A DNA stretch of 49,971 nt from an uncultured Ignavibacteria bacterium (lineage in GTDB: Bacteria > Bacteroidota > Ignavibacteria > Kapaibacteriales > Kapaibacteriaceae): positions 1 to 49,971 of the forward strand of contig CALMZQ010000067.1 of assembly GCA_937870915.1 (NCBI GenBank). Reading direction: 5' to 3'. The notes beneath the pieces are model-generated. The model saw only the letters and a list, made by a program, of their open reading frames with translations. It did no database searches and had not been told where the DNA came from. The first letter of the stretch is position 1, and every line of letters starts with the position of its first letter. The position numbers and the translations under genes were made by a program. Shown here piece after piece: positions 25,247 to 33,508 of the stretch.

Positions 25247-25657
25247 ATGAACGATGCACGCATAGAACCAACTATCGACCACGAATTTGTGGTAACCCTT
25301 GCACGCGAAACCGAGCCTGATTCCAAACGCGTGCTACTTGCCTTGCGTGTGCGTACTGTTCGTGAGTTCACATCGTTTGGTTATGAGATTGGGTTAACGA
25401 ACCGCTCAGCCCCCTCCAAGAATGAATATGGCGTTGAGATCGGCGGATTGTCTGTGCCACGTGTTTCCGCACCTGCAGTCGGTGGAGCCCGATCCAGCAT
25501 CTCTCTCGCAATGCCAATTGATGGCACGTATGATCTTGTGATTTACAAGCGCAATCGTCAAGGTAGAGCGCGATTCACAATTGCCGGCGGAATACCAACA
25601 CAGATTGATGATGCAGGGGGCGATCCCTTTGTCCGATTTGAGATCGACGCTGCATGA
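25247..25657 (+). CDS. Uncharacterised 136-residue protein
   Basis: I do not recognise a family. The protein has no signal peptide or membrane segment. After an acidic start (MNDARIEPTIDHEFVVTLAR) it is rich in beta strands (RVLLALRVRTV, SISLAMPIDGTYDLVIYKRNR, RARFTIAGG), ending in an Ala. It could be a small beta-sandwich. Two bases separate it from hisS and its stop overlaps the histidine kinase start (ATGA), so it is co-transcribed with and may act beside the kinase. Confidence 0.6.
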   Translation: MNDARIEPTIDHEFVVTLARETEPDSKRVLLALRVRTVREFTSFGYEIGLTNRSAPSKNEYGVEIGGLSVPRVSAPAVGGARSSISLAMPIDGTYDLVIYKRNRQGRARFTIAGGIPTQIDDAGGDPFVRFEIDAA

Positions 25658-26898
25658 GTCTCGGTACAAAGGTTGGGCGAGCCGACAGAGTTCGCATCTG
25701 GCGAGCCAGCGTCACGAAATGGCAGCTGAAGATCTTTCTCACGGTACTTGGTCTTGGTATTATGGGCGCGGTGTTGTACTACACCAAGACCCTCGTGGAC
25801 GAACTCGTTGCTAATGAAAAGCGAACAGTTGAGTTGTACGCCAGTCTACTAGCTCGGTCATACCAGTCAACCAACGATGAAGACCTGCTCTTCTATGTGG
25901 ACATGACGTATTCGTCAATCCACTTCCCCGTGATCTTTGCTGATCGTAATGACGATCCCGTGTTTCCGTACCAACAATTCATGATGAATGTTGACATGGA
26001 TACAACGCTATCTGTTCAGCAGCAAAAGGAATGGTTGCGGAGCTACATTCAAGAAATGAAGAGAGAGTATCCGCCATTTGAAATGGTGGACCCAACGGGC
26101 AAGGTGGTGCAGAGGATGTTCTACACCAACTCTGCTATTGTGCGAAGGCTCAGATACATGCCCTTTGTGGAGATCCTCATTGTGGCTGCATTTATTCTGG
26201 TAGGATACGTGGCCTTCTCAACGATCAGGCGGAACGAAGAATCAAACATCTGGGTGGGCATGGCTAAGGAGGCAGCGCACCAGTTAGGAACGCCCCTTTC
26301 CAGCATGCTTGCATGGTTGGAGATCCTCCGCATGGAGCGGCACGATCCGCATAGAGTTGAGGAAACCTCGCGCGAGATGGAGAGAGACGTTGAACGACTC
26401 AATGTGATCGCCAATCGTTTTGCCAAGATCGGTTCACAGCCAAAGTTGGAGACAGTGGCCTTGGGACCCGTGATCGAACACGTGAGTACCTATTTTGAAA
26501 CTCGACTCCCCAATCTGGGGAGGAAGGTGACCATCGAGCGAAAACTCGACCTCACCCTCGAGGCAAACATCAGCATTGAGCTTTTTGAGTGGGTGATCGA
26601 GAACCTCATAAAGAATGCCGTAGAAGCCATTGAACGCCATGACGGCCTTATCGAGATTTCGCTCAGAAAAAAGATCAAGGGGCAGGGTGTGCTGGTAGTG
26701 GTTCGCGACAACGGAAAAGGTATGACACGTCAGATTGCCTCCCGTATCTTTCAACCCGGTTACACAACAAAGAAGAGGGGATGGGGCTTAGGACTCTCCC
26801 TCTCTCGCCGCATCATCGAAGACTATCATGGTGGAAGGTTGTTCGTTCGCGAAACACAGCCTGGACACGGAACCACCTTCTGGATCGAACTGCCCTAG
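25654..26898 (+). CDS. Membrane sensor histidine kinase (orphan)
   Basis: A 414-residue kinase. A transmembrane helix near residues 25-46, an extracytoplasmic region to ~170 and a second helix (~173-195) frame a small sensory domain. The dimerisation/phosphoacceptor box carries His209 in MAKEAAHQLGTPLSSMLAWLE. The ATPase part has the N box (ENLIKNAVEAIE), DNGKGM and the GWGLGLSLSRRI lid. The HQLGTPLSS box is a family variant of HELRTPL. No response regulator is adjacent, so the partner is encoded elsewhere. It overlaps the unknown gene and is followed within 2 bases by the SEDS gene. Confidence 0.9.
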   Translation: MSLGTKVGRADRVRIWRASVTKWQLKIFLTVLGLGIMGAVLYYTKTLVDELVANEKRTVELYASLLARSYQSTNDEDLLFYVDMTYSSIHFPVIFADRNDDPVFPYQQFMMNVDMDTTLSVQQQKEWLRSYIQEMKREYPPFEMVDPTGKVVQRMFYTNSAIVRRLRYMPFVEILIVAAFILVGYVAFSTIRRNEESNIWVGMAKEAAHQLGTPLSSMLAWLEILRMERHDPHRVEETSREMERDVERLNVIANRFAKIGSQPKLETVALGPVIEHVSTYFETRLPNLGRKVTIERKLDLTLEANISIELFEWVIENLIKNAVEAIERHDGLIEISLRKKIKGQGVLVVVRDNGKGMTRQIASRIFQPGYTTKKRGWGLGLSLSRRIIEDYHGGRLFVRETQPGHGTTFWIELP

Positions 26899-26899
26899 C

Positions 26900-28033
26900 A
26901 TGAATACCCGTCCCGAACCATCGAACATCGATTGGCTTATTCTCTTGCCGATTGCCGGACTCTTGATGTTCAGCATTGCCTTTGTGTATTCGGCAAGTGC
27001 ATCCTTTGCCGACGTCAAATTTGGCTCAAGCGAAGAACTCGTATGGAATCATGCCATCCGAGTGCTCATCGGCCTTACTCTGATGATCGTGTTCGCCAAA
27101 ATCGACTATCGCGTATGGCACGGCACGTCCGCAACAGTTCTGCTCGTGGCCATTGGCTTCCTCTTGATGGTCTTAGTGATGGGAACCGAGATAAAAGGGG
27201 CGAGTAGGTGGGTCAAACTCGGTCCGGTGAATTTTCAACCCTCCGAACTGGCCAAGTTTGCCTTGGTCATTCATACAGCCGCCATGCTGAGCACTAATCG
27301 CACAACGCTACGCACCTGGAAGAAGGGCATTCTGCCCATCATGGTGTGGGTGCTCCCCGTGTGCATTCTCATTGCCTTGCAGCCGAATCTTTCCACTGCC
27401 AGCGTGATCTTCTTCATCGTGATGGTGATGATGTTCTTGGCGGATCTTGACATTAAGCACCTGGGCATCATTGTGGGCTCAGGGCTTCTCGTTGCCAGCG
27501 CATATGCAGTTACCGCTGAGTACCGAATGAAGCGCCTTGTTGCCTTTTTTGGAGGGGGCACAGGGGACGAGCCCGTCCGATATCAGCTCGACCAGGCACT
27601 TATTGCCTTTGGTAATGGCGGGATTACCGGAGTAGGGCCGGGGCAGAGTCGGCAGCGAGATTGGTTCCTACCCGAGTCCTATGGCGACTTCATTTTCAGC
27701 ATCGTTGGTGAGGAATACGGCTTCATCGGAGTGAGCCTCCTGGTTTTTGCCTTCGTCCTTATTATGTGGCGCGGCTATACCGTTGCAAAAAAGGCTCCCG
27801 ACGCCTTTGGTCGGCTCCTGGCAGCCGGCATCACCACAACCTTGGCCATCTATGCCTTTGTAAATGCCGGTGTAACATGCGGGATCTTGCCTACCACCGG
27901 CTTGCCAATGCCCTTTATCTCCTACGGGGGGTCCAGCGTGTTCTTCAGTGCGATTGCCGTTGGAATACTCCTGAATGTCTCCTCACAGGCAGGTGTATAT
28001 CGCAGACGAAATACACGCCCCTTACCTGAATGA
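26900..28033 (+). CDS. ftsW: SEDS-family peptidoglycan polymerase (FtsW-like)
   Basis: A 377-residue inner-membrane protein with about ten helices. SEDS proteins polymerise lipid II into glycan strands with a partner transpeptidase. Conserved parts are FVYSASAS, GASRWVKLGPVNFQPSELAK, the large-loop QLDQALIAFGNGGITGVGPGQSRQ and PTTGLPMPFISYGGSS. Sequence is closer to FtsW/SpoVE than to RodA, though distinguishing them by eye is not certain. ATG 26900 follows the kinase stop directly. The gene lies outside any division/cell-wall cluster, behind a sensor kinase, which is unusual for ftsW. Confidence 0.85.
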   Translation: MNTRPEPSNIDWLILLPIAGLLMFSIAFVYSASASFADVKFGSSEELVWNHAIRVLIGLTLMIVFAKIDYRVWHGTSATVLLVAIGFLLMVLVMGTEIKGASRWVKLGPVNFQPSELAKFALVIHTAAMLSTNRTTLRTWKKGILPIMVWVLPVCILIALQPNLSTASVIFFIVMVMMFLADLDIKHLGIIVGSGLLVASAYAVTAEYRMKRLVAFFGGGTGDEPVRYQLDQALIAFGNGGITGVGPGQSRQRDWFLPESYGDFIFSIVGEEYGFIGVSLLVFAFVLIMWRGYTVAKKAPDAFGRLLAAGITTTLAIYAFVNAGVTCGILPTTGLPMPFISYGGSSVFFSAIAVGILLNVSSQAGVYRRRNTRPLPE

Positions 28034-28036
28034 CAA

Positions 28037-28056
28037 TCCTCTGTCGAGGGTTTTTT
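28037..28056 (+). terminator. Short hairpin with T6 tract after the SEDS gene
   Basis: A CCTC/GAGG stem with a TGTC loop followed by a run of six T. The stem is short, so termination may be partial; the next gene starts 17 bases later. Confidence 0.5.
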
Positions 28057-28072
28057 GTATTATCGGACTCCA

Positions 28073-28465
28073 ATGCAACACGCCATTAAGAAGCTATATC
28101 ATTCCATCACCGAAGCCGCCAAGATCATCGGTGAAGAACAGCACGTTTTGAGGTACTGGGAGCGAGAGTTTTCCCAGTTACGACCTCAGAAAAACAGGGC
28201 TGGGAATCGTGTGTATACACGTAGGGACCTTGCTGTGTTACGGGTCATCAAGCGTCTGCTGCGAGATGAGCGTTACACTGTGGCAGGTGCAAAGGAATAT
28301 CTCAAGCAGCAAGGGTTGCCTGAAGATGTTGAGAACATCATTGAAGACGTTGTGCCGGTAGAGACCATGCAGGCAGAGCGTCCTACAAAGACGATGGGAC
28401 AAGACGTGGTTGTTGAATTGCGTGCTATCGCCTCCGATCTGCGCATGAGACTTGCTACGTCATGA
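28073..28465 (+). CDS. MerR-family transcriptional regulator
   Basis: A 130-residue DNA-binding protein. The N-terminal winged helix carries SITEAAKIIGEEQHVLRYWEREF and NRVYTRRDLAVLRVIKRLL, the standard MerR recognition module. A dimerisation helix and an acidic, low-complexity C-terminal tail follow. It has no Cys metal site. Similar short MerR proteins with an LRYWEREF motif are single-copy housekeeping regulators in Bacteroidota. ATG 28073 was preferred to an upstream start at 28055 because the latter overlaps the terminator T-tract. Confidence 0.85.
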   Translation: MQHAIKKLYHSITEAAKIIGEEQHVLRYWEREFSQLRPQKNRAGNRVYTRRDLAVLRVIKRLLRDERYTVAGAKEYLKQQGLPEDVENIIEDVVPVETMQAERPTKTMGQDVVVELRAIASDLRMRLATS

Positions 28466-28504
28466 TCATGGGGCGAATCATTCATCTAATGGGTTGAGGA
28501 TACG

Positions 28505-29512
28505 ATGCGAATGCTACGATCGGGAGTTCTCGTGCTCGCTGCAACAGCCGTTTGTACGGTTGGCGCTTGGGCACAACAACGCTCCTACACCGCCACAACA
28601 GTCGGCAAACATGCCGATGAGGTGCTCGGTGTTTTTGTGAATGATGCGAACACCATGGTCGCCACGTGCAGCCTTGACGAAACCGTCAAGCTGTGGTCTC
28701 TTCCTGACGGGAAGGAATTGCGCACGCTCACTGGGCACACAGCACAGGTGAACAACATCTCCTTCTCCGGCGATGACAAGTCACTTGTGAGTGCCAGCAA
28801 CGACCGCACCATTCGCGTGTGGGACGTTGAGACGGGCAAGCAAACACAACTGCTGCGTGGTCACACGGCTGAGGTGATCGGTGTGTATTTCAATCCAATC
28901 GAAGGCAGCTCGCTTGTTGCCAGCACATCGTTTGATAAGACGGTGAAGATCTGGGATGCCAAGATCGGTGTAGAAGCCAAGACGCTACGCGGTCATACAA
29001 TGCAGACCAATAACGTTGCCTACTCCTATGATGGGCGATTTATCGCTTCGTGCTCGGATGATCGCACGGTAAAGATCTGGTCAACGGACCTGTCGAAGAA
29101 GGATCCGATCATGACCCTTACGGCACATCAAGCACCCGTGCTTGTTGCATTGTATTCTTTCGATTCAAAATACCTGGCAACGGCCGACCAAAACGGAGTT
29201 GTGAAGATCTGGGCTATGCCATCTGGTGATCTTGTTCGTTCCATCAACGCACACCTCGACCTGGTTCAAGACGTTGCGTTTGCAGAGGACAATAAGACAA
29301 TCGTAACGGGCAGCCTGGATAAGACGGTAAAGATGTGGGACATCACTACCGGGCAGAACCTTATGATGAACAATGTTGGCGTTGAAGTGTGGTCGCTTGA
29401 TGTAACCAGCAACGCCGGCCTTATCGTTCTGGGATGTGCTGATGGTACCGTTCGCATGCTGAAGGAAGCTGGAACTGAAGCCGGACGTTCAAATCGCGGT
29501 GGAGGACGTTGA
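28505..29512 (+). CDS. Secreted WD40 beta-propeller protein
   Basis: A 335-residue exported protein with a signal peptide (MRMLRSGVLVLAATAVCTVGAWAQ). It carries seven WD40 blades with textbook GH...WD spacing: LDETVKLWSLPDG, SNDRTIRVWDVETG, SFDKTVKIWDAKIG, SDDRTVKIWSTDL, DQNGVVKIWAMPSG, SLDKTVKMWDITTG and a final ADGTVRMLKEAG blade. WD40 propellers scaffold protein complexes, here in the periplasm. It lies 2 bases before an OmpA-like gene and the two are probably partners at the cell envelope. There is no T9SS tail; the C-terminus ends in GRSNRGGGR. Confidence 0.88.
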   Translation: MRMLRSGVLVLAATAVCTVGAWAQQRSYTATTVGKHADEVLGVFVNDANTMVATCSLDETVKLWSLPDGKELRTLTGHTAQVNNISFSGDDKSLVSASNDRTIRVWDVETGKQTQLLRGHTAEVIGVYFNPIEGSSLVASTSFDKTVKIWDAKIGVEAKTLRGHTMQTNNVAYSYDGRFIASCSDDRTVKIWSTDLSKKDPIMTLTAHQAPVLVALYSFDSKYLATADQNGVVKIWAMPSGDLVRSINAHLDLVQDVAFAEDNKTIVTGSLDKTVKMWDITTGQNLMMNNVGVEVWSLDVTSNAGLIVLGCADGTVRMLKEAGTEAGRSNRGGGR

Positions 29513-29514
29513 AC

Positions 29515-30246
29515 ATGACACCAACAAGAACTATGCGCATCATCACTACCATTGCAACTGTTGTCCTTTTGTTCGGTGGCAGTGTTGCTGCAACTGCACA
29601 GAGTGCCTTGGGCACAGTGGTTACGCTAACCGGGTATTTTCTGAATGGACAGACACTAACGCCGGTCGAAGCCAACTACGTTGTTATTGACGCTCAAGGC
29701 AAAAAGCTTGGTCAGACATCAAAGAGCAATCCAAACGACGGATATCTTCAGACCGGGCTCAAGCCAGGTGAGAGCTATGTAATCCGAGTAGAAGATCCCC
29801 GCTACTTCCGCCAGGAATTCCGTGTGGACATTCCGTCTACAGGCAAGTACCTCGAGATTTCCAAGGACTTTGTTGTCCGCCCAATGGAGGCCGGTCGCAC
29901 CATTGCTATCGCACCAGCCCCATTCGATCTCAAGAAGACTACGCTCAAGACCGGTGCAGATGAAGATCTCGGCGAAATGGCCAAGGTGCTCATCATGAAT
30001 CCGGGCACAAACATTGAACTCGTCTGTTATCCTGATGTTGAAGGCACGGCCGATGCAACGCAGAAGCTCAGTTCAGCACGGGCAGATGCCATCAAGAAGT
30101 TCTTTGTATCCAAGGGCGTATCTGCCGGACGTATCAGCGTGCGGGCCGTGAACACAACAGACCCAATCGATCCGCCACCTATTCGCAAGGCCGCCAAGGG
30201 CAAGCGTTATATCGGCCCTGTATACATGGTGATCACTAAGGTCTGA
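29515..30246 (+). CDS. OmpA-C-like periplasmic protein
   Basis: A 243-residue exported protein. A signal peptide ends near ATAQS (~residue 30). Residues ~35-125 look like a transthyretin/carboxypeptidase-regulatory-type beta sandwich (TLTGYFLNGQTLTPVEANYVV, GLKPGESYVIRVEDPRY). Residues ~140-243 match the OmpA C-terminal fold (FDLKKTTLKTGADEDLGEMA, LSSARADAIKKFFVSKGV, RISVRAVN), which binds peptidoglycan. The usual peptidoglycan-contact GHTD-type motif reads CYPDVEGTAD, so binding could be altered. ATG 29515 has a GGAGG Shine-Dalgarno at 29501-29505. Two terminators follow. Confidence 0.78.
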   Translation: MTPTRTMRIITTIATVVLLFGGSVAATAQSALGTVVTLTGYFLNGQTLTPVEANYVVIDAQGKKLGQTSKSNPNDGYLQTGLKPGESYVIRVEDPRYFRQEFRVDIPSTGKYLEISKDFVVRPMEAGRTIAIAPAPFDLKKTTLKTGADEDLGEMAKVLIMNPGTNIELVCYPDVEGTADATQKLSSARADAIKKFFVSKGVSAGRISVRAVNTTDPIDPPPIRKAAKGKRYIGPVYMVITKV

Positions 30247-30261
30247 TTGATTAGCCTCTGG

Positions 30262-30281
30262 CGTGTGAAAACACGTTTTTT
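30262..30281 (+). terminator. GNRA-loop terminator with T6 tract
   Basis: A CGTGT/ACACG stem with a GAAA tetraloop followed by six T, 15 bases after the OmpA-like stop. Confidence 0.8.
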
Positions 30282-30315
30282 CGAGGAAATCACGCAAAAA
30301 CACAGCAATTCGATC

Positions 30316-30344
30316 AAAAAAGGGGGCTACAAGGCCCCCTTTTC
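30316..30344. terminator. Strong hairpin made from a facing pair of AGGGGGC words
   Basis: A GGGGGC stem extended by A/T pairs (30316-30327 with 30334-30344) closes a 6-base loop. It is a bidirectional Rho-independent terminator just before tRNA-Cys. Both arms are ARGGGGC words in opposite orientation. Confidence 0.85.
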
Positions 30345-30345
30345 C

Positions 30346-30353
30346 TATATTTG
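30346..30353 (+). promoter_or_regulatory. -7 element (TATATTTG) of tRNA-Cys
   Basis: TATATTTG matches TAnnTTTG exactly and lies 9 bases before the tRNA 5' end, the right place for a short precursor leader. The -33 region overlaps the terminator hairpin and shows no TTTG. Confidence 0.55.
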
Positions 30354-30362
30354 TGACTCTCC

Positions 30363-30433
30363 GGTCCCGTGGTAGAGTGGCTATACAGAGCTCTGCAAAA
30401 GCTCGTACATCGGTTCGAATCCGGTCGGGACCT
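30363..30433 (+). tRNA. tRNA-Cys (anticodon GCA)
   Basis: A full cloverleaf can be drawn. The acceptor GGTCCCG pairs with CGGGACC, followed by discriminator T73. The D stem is GTA/TAC, the anticodon stem GAGCT/AGCTC holds the loop CTGCAAA (anticodon GCA), and the T arm is ATCGG/CCGGT with TTCGAAT. The 3' CCA is not encoded. It lies 32 bases before efp. Confidence 0.95.
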
Positions 30434-30465
30434 CTTCAGTACATCACTTCATCGATCCCTAAAGC

Positions 30466-31032
30466 ATGGCAACAACAGCCGATCTCCGTGTAGGTGCAGT
30501 CATCCTTCATAATGGTGAGCTCTGCACGGTCCTCGAGTCTATCCACCGCACACCGGGTAATCTCCGTGCCTTCTACCAAGTGAAGATGCGTGTTATCAAG
30601 ACCGGCAAGTTGCGCGAAGAGCGGTTCCGGTCGGGTGAGACCATTGAATTCGTTCGTGTTGAGACTCGCAACTATCAGTATCTCTATCGCGACGTAGACG
30701 TGTTCATGTTCATGGATGCTGAGTCATACGATCAGATCCCAGTACCGGTTGAGATTGTTGGAGACGTAGCCAAGTTCATGAAGGAAGGTTTGGAAGTACA
30801 GATCGCGCGGGACGAACAAGACAATGTTGTTTCGGTAACCATGCCGAACCATGTTGCCCTCCGTGTGATGTCTACCGAACCCGGTGTGAAGGGCGATACT
30901 GCTACAAATGCTCTCAAGCCTTCCACCGTTGAAACGGGCGCAAACGTGAACGTACCGTTGTTTGTGAATGAGGGCGACCTTATTCGCATCGATACGTCTA
31001 CGGGTTCCTACATGGACCGCGTTAAGGAATGA
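30466..31032 (+). CDS. efp: Translation elongation factor P
   Basis: A 188-residue ribosome-binding protein that relieves stalling at polyproline stretches. Three OB-like domains are present (KOW-like start, central [23 protein letters not shown]-terminal [18 protein letters not shown]). The tip loop reads [10 protein letters not shown]. The residue equivalent to the modified Lys34 of E. coli is Asn32, with Arg34 two positions on. So lysylation or rhamnosylation at the usual position is not expected, and the factor may work unmodified or differently modified. The family otherwise fits in length. Confidence 0.95.
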   Translation: MATTADLRVGAVILHNGELCTVLESIHRTPGNLRAFYQVKMRVIKTGKLREERFRSGETIEFVRVETRNYQYLYRDVDVFMFMDAESYDQIPVPVEIVGDVAKFMKEGLEVQIARDEQDNVVSVTMPNHVALRVMSTEPGVKGDTATNALKPSTVETGANVNVPLFVNEGDLIRIDTSTGSYMDRVKE

Positions 31033-31087
31033 TGGGTGGGTTCGTTTGCCCGTAGGGGCAAACATTTCCGTCAACATTGGAGGAATC

Positions 31088-31573
31088 ATGGATCTCAACT
31101 ACCTGCGTCGACTCCTGAAGATCTTTGATGAGAGCACAGCCACCGAACTCAGCATTGAAGAAGAAGGCGTAAGCCTCCAGATGTCGAAGGCCGTTCATCA
31201 ACCGGAAGGTATGATGGCGCCAACATATTACATGAATGCACAGCCGCAACCGCAGATGGCCGCTCCGGCTCCTGCAGCAGCGCCTGCTCCTGTTGCAGCA
31301 GCTCCTGCAGCAACGGCCGTAGTTGAAGAAACTGCCCACAAGCTACTCTCCCCGATCGTGGGGACGTTCTACAGAGCCCCCTCACCGGATGCTGATGCAT
31401 TTGTGCAGGTTGGCCAACGCGTGAGTGTGGGAGACACACTGTGTATTGTTGAGGCCATGAAGCTCATGAACGAGATCGAGTCCGACTTTACCGGAACGAT
31501 CGTGAAGATCCTTGTTGAGAACGGTCAGCCGGTTGAATACAACCAGCCGATGTTCATCATCAAGCCCGACTAA
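31088..31573 (+). CDS. accB: Biotin carboxyl carrier protein of acetyl-CoA carboxylase
   Basis: A 162-residue carrier that shuttles CO2 on biotin in the first step of fatty acid synthesis. An N-terminal helix region is followed by an Ala/Pro-rich flexible linker (~60-78). The C-terminal biotinyl domain has biotinylated Lys125 in EAMKLMNE, plus [23 protein letters not shown] 31088 is preceded by GGAGG. The linker is Ala/Pro only, typical for BCCP. It is 18 bases from accC. Confidence 0.95.
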   Translation: MDLNYLRRLLKIFDESTATELSIEEEGVSLQMSKAVHQPEGMMAPTYYMNAQPQPQMAAPAPAAAPAPVAAAPAATAVVEETAHKLLSPIVGTFYRAPSPDADAFVQVGQRVSVGDTLCIVEAMKLMNEIESDFTGTIVKILVENGQPVEYNQPMFIIKPD

Positions 31574-31591
31574 CCCTAAGGGCTCCGAGCT

Positions 31592-32932
31592 ATGATCAAA
31601 AAGCTGCTTATCGCCAACCGCGGCGAGATCGCATTGCGCATTATTCGTGCTGCGAAGGAACTCGGAATTAAGACCGTTGCGGTCTATTCAGAGGCAGACC
31701 GCGCATCGCTCCATGTTCGATTTGCGGATGAGGCTGTTTGTGTAGGTCCTGCACAAGGAAAACTCTCGTATCTAAATATCCCGTCGCTCATTGCAGCTGC
31801 CGATGTTACAAATGCAGATGCTATCCACCCCGGGTATGGGTTCCTTGCTGAAAATGCAACGTTTGCAGAGATCTGTCACGACTGTAATCTCACGTTCGTT
31901 GGTCCTACTCCTGACGCAATAACGCGGATGGGAAACAAGTCCTTTGCCAAGGATACGATGCGTGCCGCCGGTGTACCGGTTGTGCCTGGTTCTGACGGCA
32001 TCGTACCTACTGTAGAAGATGCTCGCAGGGTTGCCCAAGAAGTTGGCTATCCCGTGATGATCAAGGCCGTTGCCGGTGGTGGTGGCAAGGGCATGCGATA
32101 TGTTGAAGATCCGGCTGAGCTCGACCGAGCCTATGCAAACGCCCGTGGTGAGGCCGAAGCATCGTTCGGAAACGGAGACATCTACATTGAGAAGTTCATC
32201 GAAGAGCCACGTCACATCGAGATCCAAGTTTTTGCCGACACGCACGGAAATGTGATTCACCTCAATGAGCGCGAGTGTTCTATTCAGCGACGTCACCAAA
32301 AGTTGATCGAAGAAGCCCCTTCTCCGATCATGACTCCCGAGCTCCGCAAGGCCATGGGTGATGCGTCTGTGAAGGGGGCTGCCAGTGTGAACTATGTTGG
32401 GGCGGGCACGATTGAGTTCCTTGTGGACAAGCACCGCAACTTCTACTTCATGGAGATGAACACGCGGATACAAGTAGAGCATCCGGTAACTGAGCAGTCA
32501 TCAATGGTGGATCTGATCAAGGAGCAGTTGTTGGTTGCATCGGGTGAGAAACTCACGCTGAAGCAACGTGATCCGATTATGCACTCCATTGAGTGCCGGA
32601 TCAATGCTGAGGACCCATACCACGATTTCCGTCCGTCACCCGGCAAGATCGAGTCGCTCAACTTCCCGGGCGGTCCCGGCATTCGTGTGGACTCCCACAT
32701 CTACCAAGGCTACACCATCCCGCCGTATTACGATTCGATGGTAGCAAAACTTATTGCCTTTGCACCTACGCGTATGGAGACCATCACCAAGATGCGTCGC
32801 GCCCTTGATGAGTTTGTGATCGAGGGTATCCATACCACCATTCCATTCCATCGCAAGATGATGGAGAACCCGGACTTTATCTCCGGCAACTTTGACACGA
32901 AGTATCTCGACACACATGATTGGAAGGCCTAG
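31592..32932 (+). CDS. accC: Biotin carboxylase subunit of acetyl-CoA carboxylase
   Basis: A 446-residue ATP-grasp enzyme that carboxylates the biotin on AccB. Landmarks are [21 protein letters not shown], the Gly-rich [54 protein letters not shown] and [18 protein letters not shown]. Length and motifs are complete. It is encoded directly after accB, and gcvH starts 3 bases after its stop. Confidence 0.96.
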   Translation: MIKKLLIANRGEIALRIIRAAKELGIKTVAVYSEADRASLHVRFADEAVCVGPAQGKLSYLNIPSLIAAADVTNADAIHPGYGFLAENATFAEICHDCNLTFVGPTPDAITRMGNKSFAKDTMRAAGVPVVPGSDGIVPTVEDARRVAQEVGYPVMIKAVAGGGGKGMRYVEDPAELDRAYANARGEAEASFGNGDIYIEKFIEEPRHIEIQVFADTHGNVIHLNERECSIQRRHQKLIEEAPSPIMTPELRKAMGDASVKGAASVNYVGAGTIEFLVDKHRNFYFMEMNTRIQVEHPVTEQSSMVDLIKEQLLVASGEKLTLKQRDPIMHSIECRINAEDPYHDFRPSPGKIESLNFPGGPGIRVDSHIYQGYTIPPYYDSMVAKLIAFAPTRMETITKMRRALDEFVIEGIHTTIPFHRKMMENPDFISGNFDTKYLDTHDWKA

Positions 32933-32935
32933 ACT

Positions 32936-33313
32936 ATGAACTTTCCTGCAGACCTCAAATACACAACCGATCACGAGTGGATCCGCGTTGAAGGTGATGT
33001 TGGAACAATCGGCGTAACGGACCATGCCCAAGGCGAACTTGGAGACGTAGTCTACGTTGACATTCCGGACGCAGCAGCAACAGTGGCAAAGGGCGACACC
33101 TTTGGCTCGATTGAGGCAGTGAAGACTGTTGCCGATCTCTTTGCCCCCGTAAGCGGTCAGATCATTGAAGTGAATGCCGTAAACGCAGCACCAGACGCCG
33201 TCAACAAAGAACCCTACGATGGCGGTTGGCTTGTAAAAATCAAGCTCTCCGATCCATCTGAACTCGACGCGCTCCTGAATGTTGATGCGTATAAGGCGCT
33301 GATCGGCGCTTGA
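32936..33313 (+). CDS. gcvH: Glycine cleavage system H protein
   Basis: A 125-residue lipoyl carrier that moves the aminomethyl group between the P, T and L proteins of glycine cleavage. Lys63 in FGSIEAVKTVADLFAPVSG is the lipoylation site, and the typical N-terminus YTTDHEWIRVEGDVGTIGVTD and the NKEPYDGGWLVKIKLSD segment are present. The other gcv genes are absent nearby. It is encoded 3 bases after accC, so biotin and lipoyl carriers share a transcript. Its TGA stop abuts the GCGAATA array. Confidence 0.95.
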   Translation: MNFPADLKYTTDHEWIRVEGDVGTIGVTDHAQGELGDVVYVDIPDAAATVAKGDTFGSIEAVKTVADLFAPVSGQIIEVNAVNAAPDAVNKEPYDGGWLVKIKLSDPSELDALLNVDAYKALIGA

Positions 33314-33390
33314 GCGAATAGCGAATAGCGAATAGCGAATAGCGAATAGCGAATAGCGAATAGCGAATAGCGAATAGCGAATAGCGAATA
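33314..33390 (+). repeat. Heptamer tandem array GCGAATA x11 after gcvH
   Basis: Eleven perfect 7-base units (77 bases) start at the base after the gcvH stop codon. Read in phase TAGCGAA, each unit holds a TAG that shifts by one frame per unit. It is the longest perfect tandem repeat in the window. Confidence 0.97.
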
Positions 33391-33432
33391 GCGTTCGTCA
33401 TTGCTAGCGACTCCAACGACCAAGTAACGAAA

Positions 33433-33463
33433 AACGGCGTAGCCCTGATGGGACTACGCCGTT
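33433..33463. terminator. Bidirectional terminator between gcvH and the convergent gene
   Basis: A perfect 10-bp stem (33433-33442 with 33454-33463) in A-rich/T-rich flanks, with the loop containing further CCC/GGG pairing. It lies midway between two opposite heptamer arrays. Confidence 0.85.
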
Positions 33464-33473
33464 CTAATTTGAA

Positions 33474-33508
33474 TTCGCTATTCGCTGCTCGCTATTCGCT
33501 GTTCGCTG
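33474..33508 (-). repeat. Heptamer array (C/T)AGCGA(A/G) x5 on the minus strand
   Basis: Five 7-base units. In the sense of the minus-strand gene that ends at 33509 they read CAGCGAA, CAGCGAA, TAGCGAG, CAGCGAA, TAGCGAA and begin at the first base after its TAA stop. It is the inverted, degenerate counterpart of the 11-unit array at 33314. Confidence 0.92.

Noticed and set aside
33214-33423. Minus-strand open frame with a repeated IRYSLFA peptide
   Set aside because: It is only a translation of the GCGAATA tandem array into the gcvH 3' end and has no start signal or homology.
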